DNA of 23,471 bases from Deltaproteobacteria bacterium TMED58 (GCA_002167555.2 NHDL02000002.1:138340-161810); one strand, 5' to 3'. Counted from the first letter of the stretch, positions 1 to 8,263 are shown. Notes: generated by a model not told the origin, from the letters alone. Made by a program: numbers and translations.

Positions 1-54
1 AATGCTACTAGTGCGGCTACTCATGCAATTACAGCAATGATGACAAGGACATAA
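1..54 (+). CDS. C-terminal tail of an unidentified protein (partial)
   Basis: The first 17 codons are open from the window edge and end at TAA (52-54); the peptide ends HAITAMMTRT. It is too short to assign to a family. It would converge on lepA with a 56-bp gap (55-110) in which I see no convincing terminator hairpin. It could be a chance open frame. Confidence 0.3.
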   Translation, partial: NATSAATHAITAMMTRT

Positions 55-110
55 TTACTTAGTATTAAATATGGAATCACCTTTTATATGGTTTCAGACT
101 TGCTCACCAG

Positions 111-1910
111 TTATTCTTTACTTGTTAGTACGGCCATAAAAGCTTCTTGAGGTATTTCAACACTTCCAACGTTTTTCATTCTCTTCTTTCCTTCTTTTTG
201 TTTCTCAAGTAATTTTCTTTTTCTCGTAACATCACCACCATAACATTTAGCAGTTACATCTTTTCTTAATGCTTTTACAGTTTCGCTTGCAATTATTTTT
301 GATCCTATTGCGGCTTGAATTCTGACTTCAAATAATTGTCTAGGAATTATTTCTTTGAGTTGTTCAGTTATATCTCTTCCTCGGTAGTATGAATTAGACC
401 TATGAGTTATAAGTGATAGGGCGTCAACAATCTCACCATTTATTAAAGTATCAAGTTTAACAAGGTCTGATTCTACAAGATTTGTAGGCTCATAATCCAT
501 GGAGCAGTATCCTTTTGTTATTGATTTAACTTTATTGTAAAAATCATAAATCATTTCTGACAAAGGAATTTCATATTCTAGAATTAATCTTTCTTCTGAG
601 ATAAAGTTTATATTTTTTTGCACTCCCCGTCTTGATTCACACAATTCGAGCAAACCACCAAGATAACTTTTAGGAGAGTGAAGGCTAATTAGAACAAAAG
701 GCTCTCTGATTTTATTAATTTCACTTAAATTAGGTAAATTCTTTGGGTTATCTACCTTCACTATTTTTCCGTTTGTCTTATCTACTTCGTATACAACAGT
801 AGGAGATGTAGCAATTAAAGATAGATTAAATTCTCTTTCTAATCTTTCTTTTATTATTTCCATATGTAATAAGCCTAAAAAACCACACCTGAAACCAAAC
901 CCTAAGGCGGCTGAGTTTTCTGCTTCGTAATCTATTGAGGAGTCATTTAAACTAATTTTTTCTAGAGCTTCTTTAAGTTGTTCATAAAAATTTGAATCTA
1001 TTGGATATAGACCACAAAAAACCATAGGTTTAATATTTTTAAAACCTTTAAGCGGCTCTGTTGCAGGTTTTTCAGTGAGTGTAATAGTGTCACCCACTTT
1101 TGCATCACCCAGTTCTTTAATTGATGCAGTTATAAAGCCAACTTCACCTGCGCTAAGAGTTTTAACCGATTTAGATTTTGGATTAAAGATTCCTAAATTT
1201 CTTGTTTCATAAGATCTTTCTGTAGCCATCATTTTTATTTTTTCACCTAGCTTAAGAGTTCCACTGAATACTCTAACTAAGAGAACAACACCTAAGTAAG
1301 TATCGAACCAACTATCAATTACAAGGGCTTTTAAATTATCAGACTTATCAATTTCTGGTGATGGGACTTTATCAATAACTTCATCTATTATGTTCAAAAC
1401 ACCCTCACCAGTTTTTGCACTTACAAGGACAGCGTTGCTGCAGTCAACTCCGATAGTATTTTCAATTTCCTCGCATACTTTCTCAGGATCAGACGAGGGT
1501 AGATCTATTTTATTAATTACTGGGATGATTTCAAGGCCCATATCAGCTGCTAGAAAAGCATGGGCTAATGTTTGTGCTTCAACGCCCTGTGTTGCATCCA
1601 CAACTAATAATACTCCCTCACATGCCATCAGGCTTCTAGAAACCTCATAGCTGAAGTCAACATGACCTGGTGTATCTATAAGATTAAAAATATAGTCTTT
1701 TCCATCCTTACCTTTGTGATTGATCCTTACAGATTGGGATTTGATGGTTATACCTCTTTCTCTTTCAATATCCATATTATCAAGGAATTGATTGGTCATA
1801 TCTCTTTTTGTAACAGTGTTTGTTAACTCTAGAATTCTATCAGCAAGCGTAGATTTACCATGATCAATGTGCGCAATAATGCTAAAGTTTCTAATATTTT
1901 CTTTCTTCAT
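111..1910 (-). CDS. lepA: Elongation factor 4 (LepA), ribosomal translocase-like GTPase
   Basis: A 599-residue protein, the usual LepA length. LepA is a cytosolic GTPase related to EF-G that binds the ribosome and affects elongation and initiation fidelity. The GTPase motifs are intact: P-loop AHIDHGKS at residues 13-20, RGIT switch near 52-55, DTPGH at 79-83 and NKID at 133-136. The EF-G-like middle domains follow, and the C-terminal LepA-specific domain contains [22 protein letters not shown] and the basic stretch [23 protein letters not shown]. The ATG at 1910 sits 21 bp after the DUF1015 stop, with AAAGG just upstream. It is probably the last gene of the purE-tsaC-DUF1015-lepA operon. Nothing is missing. 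Identification is very secure. Confidence 0.98.
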   Translation of the reverse strand: MKKENIRNFSIIAHIDHGKSTLADRILELTNTVTKRDMTNQFLDNMDIERERGITIKSQSVRINHKGKDGKDYIFNLIDTPGHVDFSYEVSRSLMACEGVLLVVDATQGVEAQTLAHAFLAADMGLEIIPVINKIDLPSSDPEKVCEEIENTIGVDCSNAVLVSAKTGEGVLNIIDEVIDKVPSPEIDKSDNLKALVIDSWFDTYLGVVLLVRVFSGTLKLGEKIKMMATERSYETRNLGIFNPKSKSVKTLSAGEVGFITASIKELGDAKVGDTITLTEKPATEPLKGFKNIKPMVFCGLYPIDSNFYEQLKEALEKISLNDSSIDYEAENSAALGFGFRCGFLGLLHMEIIKERLEREFNLSLIATSPTVVYEVDKTNGKIVKVDNPKNLPNLSEINKIREPFVLISLHSPKSYLGGLLELCESRRGVQKNINFISEERLILEYEIPLSEMIYDFYNKVKSITKGYCSMDYEPTNLVESDLVKLDTLINGEIVDALSLITHRSNSYYRGRDITEQLKEIIPRQLFEVRIQAAIGSKIIASETVKALRKDVTAKCYGGDVTRKRKLLEKQKEGKKRMKNVGSVEIPQEAFMAVLTSKE

Positions 1911-1931
1911 CTACCTTTGAGTATAAATCAT

Positions 1932-3122
1932 TTAATACAATTTATTTAATAATAATCCTGTAGCCACTTTGGGATAGAAGTAAGTCGATTTTTGGGGCAT
2001 TTTGTCATTATTGAGAACAACTTTCATTATATCGGAAGGTATGAATTTTGGGAGAATTAATCCAACTGATTTGTCACTTATAGTAGACTTAGCATCCTCT
2101 AGACTCTTGAAATGTCCAACACTAGAATAAGATTCCTTATAAGCATCAATGATTTTTTCTTGAACAGCATAAACGCTCATGGAGTAAAAGTTTTGTAGGT
2201 CATTTTCTCTAATTTTACACTTTAAGACTACATTGTTCTTTTTATCAATATAAAAAAATTCATCAGTAACTAATAAATCTTCATTCATTTCACCCGACCA
2301 ATTTTCAGTTTTAAAATTTTCTAATACACTGCTGGTTATTTCTTTTGAATTTTTGGTTTCATTCAAAATTCTATGTGTTGGATTTATTAGGAGCCCATCT
2401 TGGATAGTCCCTGTCAAATAAAACATTACGTAGCCTGCTTCATTATTTTTATTTTCTTTTGAATAATTTAGAGAAGTTTCATATCTATGATGCCCATCAG
2501 CTATCAATATTTCTTTTGGTTCAAAGTATGATGTGATTTCAGAGAGAATATTTTTATTATCAATTTTCCAAATCTTGTTTGTTATACCATCTAGTGATTG
2601 AGCTTCTATTATAGGGTCATTTGAATCTATGAATTGATTTATAATTTTCTCAATTTTACTATCCGCATTATCATAAACTCCAAAAATTGGACTTATATTT
2701 GTCTTGCATGAATTCATTAGTTTAAGCCTATCCGCTTTAGGCCCGCTAAAGGTCTGTTCATGGGGTAATATTATTTTTTCGTCAAAGTCACAAACTTTTA
2801 CAATTGCTACAATTCCAAGTCTTTCATAATCTTTTCCCTTAAAAGAAAATTTCTGATAATATGGATAAATACTTTCTTTTTCTTCTTCAATTAGAACCTG
2901 ATTTGCAATCCATTCATTGAGTAGCCTGGAGGCCTCATCATATTTTTTATCACCCTCGGTTTTATTTAAATCAATTTTGATAATATTATTTTCGTCCATT
3001 GAATAAAGCAGTTCTTGTTGTTCTTGATTTATAACATCATATGGTGGAGCTATAACTTTACTTATATCGCTTATTTTTTTATCGTTATATCTCAGCCCTT
3101 TAAAGCCCTTTACTTTTGCCAT
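1932..3122 (-). CDS. DUF1015 family protein (function unknown)
   Basis: A 396-residue cytosolic-type protein with the hallmarks of the DUF1015 (COG4198) family: an N-terminal KGFKGLRY start, APPYDVI at 25-31, HEQTFSGPKADRL at 121-133 and ADGHHRYET at 208-216. The conserved histidines and acidic residues look like an active or metal site, but no reaction is established to my knowledge. Full length for the family; no signal peptide or membrane segment. Its ATG lies 23 bp inside the 3' end of tsaC, so the two are translationally coupled, and lepA follows after 21 bp. From memory, relatives often sit near serine-biosynthesis genes; that is not the case here, where the neighbours are translation and purine genes. 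Confidence 0.9.
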   Translation of the reverse strand: MAKVKGFKGLRYNDKKISDISKVIAPPYDVINQEQQELLYSMDENNIIKIDLNKTEGDKKYDEASRLLNEWIANQVLIEEEKESIYPYYQKFSFKGKDYERLGIVAIVKVCDFDEKIILPHEQTFSGPKADRLKLMNSCKTNISPIFGVYDNADSKIEKIINQFIDSNDPIIEAQSLDGITNKIWKIDNKNILSEITSYFEPKEILIADGHHRYETSLNYSKENKNNEAGYVMFYLTGTIQDGLLINPTHRILNETKNSKEITSSVLENFKTENWSGEMNEDLLVTDEFFYIDKKNNVVLKCKIRENDLQNFYSMSVYAVQEKIIDAYKESYSSVGHFKSLEDAKSTISDKSVGLILPKFIPSDIMKVVLNNDKMPQKSTYFYPKVATGLLLNKLY

Positions 3123-3735
3123 TATAAAAATCCTTTATACTCTTAGATTCTAAATCACCGTCTCTAATAATCAAAAGCTCCCTTTCTGTAGCTTTTACTA
3201 TAGTTGAACCAAGTGACTTTTCTATATCTCCATAATCTATAATTGAGTCTACTAAATTATGAAAAGTATTATATATTGTTTTAAATAAAAAAATATTTTT
3301 ATTTCCGCTTACATTGGCACTTGTAGATATTATTGGGATATTAATAAAATTAAATAAATTATCTACAAATTTATGAGACGAAATCCGACAACAAATCTCA
3401 TTTCTTTCACTAATTATTTTTTTATTGATTGAAGATTTTTCCTTTGCTTGAAGCAAAATTGAGAATGGACCTGGTGAGAATTTTGATATTAGTTTTTTTT
3501 CAATATCTGTTGGACTACATAAATCCTCAATCATATTTAGATCTTTAAATATTAAAGTAAAATTTTTTTCTTTATCTCTTTGTTTAATTTTATATATCTT
3601 TTCTATTGCTTCTTCGTTATTTGCAAGACAACCCAATCCGTATAGAGTTTCAGTTGGATAACAAAAAACTCCACCATTTTTTAAAAGGGAAATAAGTTTT
3701 TGATAATCTATATCTGACTTATTGTAGACTGACAA
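3100..3735 (-). CDS. tsaC: Threonylcarbamoyl-AMP synthase (TsaC/Sua5/YrdC family)
   Basis: A 211-residue YrdC-fold protein. This family makes L-threonylcarbamoyl-AMP from threonine, bicarbonate and ATP, the first step of the universal t6A37 modification of ANN-decoding tRNAs. Visible motifs: YPTETLYGLG at 26-35, the KQRDKEKNF substrate loop at about 50-58 and STSANVSG near 137-144. At 211 residues it is the short (TsaC-like) form, without the extra Sua5 C-terminal domain. The start lies 2 bp after the purE stop and the 3' end overlaps the DUF1015 gene by 23 bp, so it is in the middle of an operon. Its transferase partners TsaD, TsaB and TsaE are not in this window. Confidence 0.93.
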   Translation of the reverse strand: MSVYNKSDIDYQKLISLLKNGGVFCYPTETLYGLGCLANNEEAIEKIYKIKQRDKEKNFTLIFKDLNMIEDLCSPTDIEKKLISKFSPGPFSILLQAKEKSSINKKIISERNEICCRISSHKFVDNLFNFINIPIISTSANVSGNKNIFLFKTIYNTFHNLVDSIIDYGDIEKSLGSTIVKATERELLIIRDGDLESKSIKDFYNGKSKGL

Positions 3736-3737
3736 TT

Positions 3738-4226
3738 TTATTTATTATGTTTCTCAGCAGCTTTTTTAACTTTATCCTTTAAGCTTTGTCTAAAGTTATT
3801 TAAGGATTCTTTTATTTCAGGATATTTAATTGCAAGAATAGATGCCGCATAAATTCCAGCATTTCTTGCTCCGCCTTTTCCAATAGACATTGTAGCAACG
3901 GGTATTCCAGGAGGCATTTGGACTATTGAAAGAAGTGAGTCCATTCCATTAAGGCAGGAAGAATCTATTGGTATGCCGATTACAGGTAAAGTTGTATATG
4001 ATGCTACAACTCCTGGTAAATGAGCAGCCCAACCAGCAGCAGCTATTATGACTTCAACTCCTCTTTCTTCAGCTGTACTCATATACTCTTCTAAAAGCTC
4101 GGGTGTTCTGTGAGCTGAAGCAATTCTTAAATCGTAAGCAACTCCCAGTTCATCAAGAATCTTGCATGCATCGGAAGCTTTTTCTAAGTCTGAATCACTT
4201 CCACAAATTATTCCTACTCTACTCAT
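3738..4226 (-). CDS. purE: N5-carboxyaminoimidazole ribonucleotide mutase (PurE class I)
   Basis: A 162-residue class I PurE, converting N5-CAIR to CAIR in de novo purine synthesis; the family forms octamers in the cytosol. Motifs: GSDSD at 9-13, the SAHRTP loop with His39, AAHLPG with His69, and MPPGIPVATMSIGKGGARNA near the C-terminal half. The position two residues before AAHL is Trp (AGWAAHLPG) where many PurE proteins have Gly; I believe this position varies in the family. purK is not adjacent. It is the first gene of the minus-strand operon; a TATACT candidate -10 lies upstream on the minus strand (about 4264-4269) but I see no good -35. Confidence 0.96.
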   Translation of the reverse strand: MSRVGIICGSDSDLEKASDACKILDELGVAYDLRIASAHRTPELLEEYMSTAEERGVEVIIAAAGWAAHLPGVVASYTTLPVIGIPIDSSCLNGMDSLLSIVQMPPGIPVATMSIGKGGARNAGIYAASILAIKYPEIKESLNNFRQSLKDKVKKAAEKHNK

Positions 4227-4285
4227 GGTTTTAACTTATCTTGATTATGCTAATATTTCAAGAGTATATTTTTTGGAGTAGGATT

Positions 4286-5023
4286 TTGATTACAAAAGAA
4301 TTTTTGGACGACGTTTGCTATATTACCCAACATGACCATGCTAGGGTTTCATTAGATTTATTTTTAATGATTAGTGAGGATATAACGCAGGGTTTAGAAG
4401 CTTCAGAGGAATTAAAATATGCTATTAGAAACCATGATTGTGGATGGATTGAATATGATACTGCTCCAAAAGTTGATGAGAATGGTAAAGTACATACTTT
4501 CCAAAATATGAAGATTTCACTTCAGGATGAGCTTTGGATGAAAAGTATTACCAGCTCAGTTATTCCTTATTCCTCACTTTTAATTGCTGAGCACTTTAAG
4601 TCTTTGAGTGATAATTCTGTTTCTAGAGAAAATAAAAATAATTTTTCTCAAATATGTGATTCATACATAGCAAAAAATTATTCAAAATTAATTGATGATA
4701 TTGATGATAAAAAATTCAAAATAGAACTAGAGTTTTTGAAATTTACAGATCTACTATCTTTAATTTTATGTAGAGAGAGGGAAGTGGCGAAAAATTTAAT
4801 ACCTTCAATTAAAAGTTTAGATGGTAAGACTTATGACGTAAATATCAAAAAAATTGACGATTCAATTTATAAGTTTCCATCAGGATTTTTGAAGTCTAAG
4901 CAGAATATGATTGAAATCCCTTATAAAATGCTACCTAAGGATTTAATATTAACTCCTAAGAAACTAAAGGATGAGTTTAGGCAATCCAGGACCAAATATA
5001 GAAGAATAGGGCTATCTAGCTGA
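4286..5023 (+). CDS. DUF3891 family protein (function unknown)
   Basis: A 245-residue protein resembling DUF3891: an N-terminal ITQHDHAR segment at residues 13-20, then NHDCGW followed by a conserved DTAPKVDENGKVHTF stretch. The repeated His-Asp pairs suggest a metal-dependent helical fold (inference); no reaction is known to me. I chose TTG at 4286 because GGAGTAGG at 4275-4282 is a good ribosome site at the right distance and because it puts ITQHDHAR close to the N-terminus as in relatives. An in-frame ATG at 4247 would add 13 residues but has no ribosome site. A weak promoter (TTGATT 4241-4246, TATATT 4265-4270) fits a very short leader. The 3' end overlaps the opposing ligase gene by 12 bp. 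Confidence 0.75.
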   Translation: MITKEFLDDVCYITQHDHARVSLDLFLMISEDITQGLEASEELKYAIRNHDCGWIEYDTAPKVDENGKVHTFQNMKISLQDELWMKSITSSVIPYSSLLIAEHFKSLSDNSVSRENKNNFSQICDSYIAKNYSKLIDDIDDKKFKIELEFLKFTDLLSLILCREREVAKNLIPSIKSLDGKTYDVNIKKIDDSIYKFPSGFLKSKQNMIEIPYKMLPKDLILTPKKLKDEFRQSRTKYRRIGLSS

Positions 5024-6646
5024 TATATATCTTTCTAAATTAATTTCCTTTAAGAATGTTCTTTTGATTTTTTGGGTAGACGTTTTTTCAAACTGATCCA
5101 GTGTTATATAAAATTTATTTACTCTCTTATAAGATTCAAGCTTCTTATTAATCTCTATACCTTCTTTATAGATAATTTTTCTAATTTCCTCAATATTTTT
5201 AGTTTTAATCAATTCTTCTTCAGGGTGAATCAACGCGATTATATCTTTATCGTTATTACTAAAAACTACTATGTCCTCTATATAAATTGATGATGAAAAA
5301 AATTCCTCTATTTCCTCAGGGTAGATATTCTTACCCCCTTTATTAACTATTACGAATTTATCTCTTCCAGTAATGTATAAGTAGTTTTCTTCATCTAGGT
5401 AGCCAATATCCCCAGTATTAAGCCATCCATCTTCTAAAACTTCATCTGTCCCTTTTTTATTTTTATAATAACCTAGGAATATATTTGGCCCTTTAGCTTT
5501 AATAACACCGTGTCCGTCATCATTTAGATTTGTAATTCTGATTTTGCAGGATTCTATTACTTTTCCAACTGAACCAATTTTTTCTTTACCTAAAGGATTT
5601 ACAGATATTAGTGGCGAGGCCTCTGACAGACCATATCCTTGCGTAATAGGCATTCCGATTTTCTTGAAAAAACTTTCAACCTTTGAATTAAGAGCTGCAC
5701 CACCACTTAATAAAAGCTTTAAATTGTCAAGTCCTAGCTTATGTTTTAGAACTCTTCCAAATAATTTAGGTGCGATATTTATTAATACTCTTTGAATAAT
5801 AGATTGTGAGATTTTTTTATTAAGGCCATTGTGTATCTTCTCAAGTATTAAAGGGACAACTGGCCATATTGTTGGCTTAATTTCTTTCATTTCTTTTATC
5901 ATAGTAGGCAAGTCAATTTTAGAGCAGAAGTGAACATAGTTACCTTTACTAAGATTATGCAAGATACTGCATGTTAACTCATAAACATGGTGTAGTGGCA
6001 GTATCGAAAATGATTTTTCATAGCTTTTTAAAGGTAAAATATTATGAATATCGTTTATATTGGACAATAAATTTTTATGAGTTAATACAACTCCCTTTGG
6101 TTCACCAGTTGTCCCAGAAGTGAAAAGTATTTCAGCTATATTGTTCTCTACTTCATACTTTTCATTATCAATATTTTTTAATAGTATTAACGATTGAAGT
6201 TCTTTATCTTCCTCTGATTCTATTTTGATGATAGCGCTGTCCATTGGCCTTATAATAGATTGGTAGTCTTGGTGTAATTTAAAGTTTTTAATTTTATCTA
6301 CTAAAAAAAGTTTTGATTCAGTGTATTTTAATATAAATTCAATACCTTGTTTGTTCATTTTGGGGTCAATTGGTACCGCAGTGCACCCAATCTTAATTAT
6401 AGAAAAAAAAGAGATAACCCAATCAATAGAGTTTGACCCCGATAGGGCAATGTTTGCTCTCTCTTTCAGACCTAAATTTCTTAAATCATTAGCTTTTTTT
6501 GATATAGATGTCATAAGTTCAAGATATGTAAGAGTTATAAGTTTTGAATTTTTATATTCTGATAAAGCTATTCTATCGGGAAACTTTTCAGTTGAAATCT
6601 CAACTAATTCATAAAGGGATTTGATCTTATCAAAAGCTGGTTTCAT
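5012..6646 (-). CDS. AMP-dependent acyl-CoA synthetase/ligase (probably long-chain fatty acid)
   Basis: A 544-residue ANL-superfamily adenylating enzyme, which activates a carboxylic acid with ATP and usually transfers it to CoA. The core motifs are all present: FTSGTTGEPKG at 175-185, QGYGLSEASP at 336-345, TGDIG at 411-415, GRDK at 427-430, and the C-terminal catalytic lysine K526 in TSTQKIKR. No membrane helix or carrier domain is attached. The nearest general type is medium/long-chain fatty-acyl-CoA ligase, but the acid substrate cannot be read from sequence; acyl-ACP or other acids are possible. It is transcribed alone, divergently from amt across 101 bp, and overlaps the DUF3891 gene tail to tail by 12 bp. 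No strong ribosome site precedes the ATG. Confidence 0.88.
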   Translation of the reverse strand: MKPAFDKIKSLYELVEISTEKFPDRIALSEYKNSKLITLTYLELMTSISKKANDLRNLGLKERANIALSGSNSIDWVISFFSIIKIGCTAVPIDPKMNKQGIEFILKYTESKLFLVDKIKNFKLHQDYQSIIRPMDSAIIKIESEEDKELQSLILLKNIDNEKYEVENNIAEILFTSGTTGEPKGVVLTHKNLLSNINDIHNILPLKSYEKSFSILPLHHVYELTCSILHNLSKGNYVHFCSKIDLPTMIKEMKEIKPTIWPVVPLILEKIHNGLNKKISQSIIQRVLINIAPKLFGRVLKHKLGLDNLKLLLSGGAALNSKVESFFKKIGMPITQGYGLSEASPLISVNPLGKEKIGSVGKVIESCKIRITNLNDDGHGVIKAKGPNIFLGYYKNKKGTDEVLEDGWLNTGDIGYLDEENYLYITGRDKFVIVNKGGKNIYPEEIEEFFSSSIYIEDIVVFSNNDKDIIALIHPEEELIKTKNIEEIRKIIYKEGIEINKKLESYKRVNKFYITLDQFEKTSTQKIKRTFLKEINLERYISAR

Positions 6647-6696
6647 TTCTCTAATAATACAGTATGACCAAGGATTTTTAATCTCTTAATTTTAAT

Positions 6697-6711
6697 TGGC
6701 ACACATATTGC
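6697..6711 (+). promoter_or_regulatory. Sigma-54 promoter of the first amt gene
   Basis: TGGCAC, a 5-nt spacer and TTGC match the -24/-12 consensus. The invariant GG (6698-6699) and GC (6710-6711) are separated by exactly 10 nt. The predicted start is about 6722, giving a short leader with AGGAGG at 6735-6740 before the ATG at 6748. Sigma-54 control fits an ammonium transporter. No clear NtrC dyad is seen in the short upstream gap. Confidence 0.85.
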
Positions 6712-6747
6712 CATCCAACCATAAGAATAAAATTAGGAGGTTTAAAA

Positions 6748-8034
6748 ATGTTTAAAAAAACTAAAAATTTTTTCATTTTTATATTTTTGTCTATACTGAC
6801 AGTTTTTTCAGTAAATAGCGCATCAGCTTCAAGTTCTCCAGACGAGACAGCATTTATTTTTAATACTTTATTATTTTTGATATGTGGCTTTCTTGTTATG
6901 TGGATGGCAGCTGGTTTCGCAATGCTGGAATCAGGTATGGTTAGATCAAAAAATGTTTCTACAATTTGTTTAAAAAACGTCGGATTATATTCAATTTCAG
7001 GAATTATGTTCTACATAGTTGGATATAACTTAGCTTATGGAATCCCTGAAGGTGGATACATGGGCAGCTTTAGTTCATTTGTTGCAGCTGAGGATATGGC
7101 TACTGGTTATTCAGCTCACTCAGATTGGTTCTTCCAGATGGTTTTCTGTGCAACAACAGTATCAATAGTTTCAGGAACTATAGCAGAAAGAATAAAAATA
7201 TGGCCTTTCTTCATTTTTGCTGCAATTTTGGCTGGTATTATTTACCCAATCGAAATGGGATGGCAATGGGGAGGAGGATGGCTATCATCAATGGGATTCT
7301 CTGATTTTGCTGGATCTACATTGGTTCACGCAGCTGGTGGAGCAGCAGCTTTAGCAGGTGCTATTATCATTGGCCCTAGAATTGGAAGATTTGCCGCAGA
7401 TGGTACATCAACACCAATTCCTGCATCTAGCATACCTCTAGCTACATTAGGTACATTCATACTTTGGTTAGGTTGGTTTGGATTCAACGGCGGATCACAA
7501 CTTGCTATTGGTTCCATGGATGATGCAGTTGCGGTTTCAAATATTTTTGTTAACACAAACATAGCAGCATGTTCTGGATTAATAGTTGCTATGATTATTT
7601 CACAAACAATTTATGGAAAAGTAGATGTTACTTTTGCCTTAAACGGCGCACTAGCAGGACTTGTTTCAATCACAGCGGAGCCTTTAATGCCTACAGCATA
7701 TAGTTCTATGTTGATTGGTGGAATAGGCGGAATGATTGCAGTCTTTGGTACACAGTTTATCTCAAGCTTAAAGATTGACGATGTAGTAGGTGCTTTACCA
7801 GTTCACTTAATTGCTGGAATATGGGGAACCATTGCTGTTGCAATAACAAACCCAGATACATCTTTCGTGACACAAACTATTGGAGCTTTCTCTGTAGTAA
7901 TATTTGTCTTCATTCTATCTGCAGTCGTATGGTCAGTACTTAAAATGACTATAGGAGTCAGACCAACAGAAGAAGAAGAACAATTAGGTTCTGATAAATC
8001 GGAGGTTGGTATAGAAGCATATACAATCCAATAA
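6748..8034 (+). CDS. amt: Ammonium transporter (Amt), first of two
   Basis: A 428-residue Amt/Mep/Rh-family inner-membrane channel that takes up ammonium; the family is trimeric with 11 membrane helices. An N-terminal signal peptide (KK, hydrophobic core, cleavage probably near residues 25-28) precedes the first helix. Motifs: GFAMLESGMVRSKN at 57-69 and the pore twin histidines H194 (STLVHAAGG) and H353 (GALPVHLIAGIWG). The C-terminal tail ends in an acidic EEEEQLGSDKSEVG segment, the part that meets PII/GlnK proteins in relatives. It has an excellent Shine-Dalgarno AGGAGG and a sigma-54 promoter. It is only distantly similar to the second amt downstream, so the two are not a recent duplication. 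No glnK is adjacent. Confidence 0.96.
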   Translation: MFKKTKNFFIFIFLSILTVFSVNSASASSSPDETAFIFNTLLFLICGFLVMWMAAGFAMLESGMVRSKNVSTICLKNVGLYSISGIMFYIVGYNLAYGIPEGGYMGSFSSFVAAEDMATGYSAHSDWFFQMVFCATTVSIVSGTIAERIKIWPFFIFAAILAGIIYPIEMGWQWGGGWLSSMGFSDFAGSTLVHAAGGAAALAGAIIIGPRIGRFAADGTSTPIPASSIPLATLGTFILWLGWFGFNGGSQLAIGSMDDAVAVSNIFVNTNIAACSGLIVAMIISQTIYGKVDVTFALNGALAGLVSITAEPLMPTAYSSMLIGGIGGMIAVFGTQFISSLKIDDVVGALPVHLIAGIWGTIAVAITNPDTSFVTQTIGAFSVVIFVFILSAVVWSVLKMTIGVRPTEEEEQLGSDKSEVGIEAYTIQ

Positions 8035-8048
8035 AACGATCGCATAAA

Positions 8049-8143
8049 CGCAAACCTGCGTAGCAATACTTATATTTAAGCCTTTGCTACCTCCTGGATA
8101 AGCCCCTGTTTCCTAGCTTTTACGGGGCTTATCTTCTTTTTTT
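8049..8143 (+). ncRNA. Structured 3' region of the amt transcript, possible 3'-UTR-derived small RNA
   Basis: Between the first amt stop (8034) and the second sigma-54 promoter lie several stem-loops. A small hairpin CGCA-aacc-TGCG is at 8049-8060. A second pairs GTAGCAA (8060-8066) with TTGCTAC (8084-8090) around an inner CTTA/TAAG stem. ACCTCCT at 8089-8095 resembles the anti-Shine-Dalgarno. The intrinsic terminator is at 8096-8143. This much structure downstream of a stop codon, ending in a U-tract, is what a 3'-UTR small RNA looks like. That it is released or functional is inference. Confidence 0.35.
8096..8143 (+). terminator. Intrinsic terminator of the first amt transcript
   Basis: ATAAGCCCC (8098-8106) pairs with GGGGCTTAT (8124-8132), extended by G8097-C8133 and a G-U pair. 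A 17-nt loop lies between the arms and a T-rich tract (8134-8143) follows. The loop is unusually long, and 14 of its bases (8110-8123) are complementary to the start of the second amt leader. Confidence 0.85.
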
Positions 8144-8193
8144 ATAACCTGGCATGATAATTGCATAATATAGTTGTAAGTAAAAGCTAGGAA
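8110..8193 (+). repeat. 14-bp perfect inverted repeat linking terminator loop and second amt leader
   Basis: TTCCTAGCTTTTAC at 8110-8123 is the exact reverse complement of GTAAAAGCTAGGAA at 8180-8193. The left arm fills most of the terminator loop and the right arm begins about 5 nt after the predicted sigma-54 start. The arms flank the second sigma-54 promoter, with centres 70 bp apart. Confidence 0.9.
8150..8165 (+). promoter_or_regulatory. Sigma-54 promoter of the second amt gene
   Basis: TGGCAT, five bases, then TTGCA. The invariant GG (8151-8152) and GC (8163-8164) are 10 nt apart, as sigma-54 requires; only one base of the TGGCAC element deviates. The predicted transcription start is about 8175-8176, leaving an 88-nt leader. 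Confidence 0.8.
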
Positions 8194-8238
8194 CCCCTTA
8201 TTTAGAATTCTTTTATATTAAGGTATTGATTTTACTTA
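8177..8238 (+). promoter_or_regulatory. Folded 5' leader of the second amt mRNA
   Basis: TAAGTAAAA (8177-8185) pairs perfectly with TTTTACTTA (8230-8238), and CCTTA (8196-8200) with TAAGG (8219-8223) inside it. The ribosome site AGGAG (8253-8257) is outside the fold. The 5' strand of the outer stem overlaps the bases that could instead pair with the amt terminator loop, so the two pairings exclude each other. Confidence 0.45.
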
Positions 8239-8263
8239 TAATTTTTGACCATAGGAGTCTATT

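Noticed and set aside
1390-1650. Plus-strand open frame of 86 codons inside lepA
   Set aside because: A shadow of the conserved GTPase coding strand; no motif or start signal. Other opposite-strand frames within amt, etf, dnaX and guaA were dismissed for the same reason.
4018-4035. AGWAAHLPG in PurE as a damaged active site
   Set aside because: Both active-site histidines are intact and, as far as I know, the residue two before AAHL varies among functional PurE proteins.
6368-6387. TGGTACC and TGCACCC half-sites as an NtrC enhancer upstream of amt-1
   Set aside because: The half-sites are in the wrong order and spacing for the NtrC dyad and lie within the ligase coding region.
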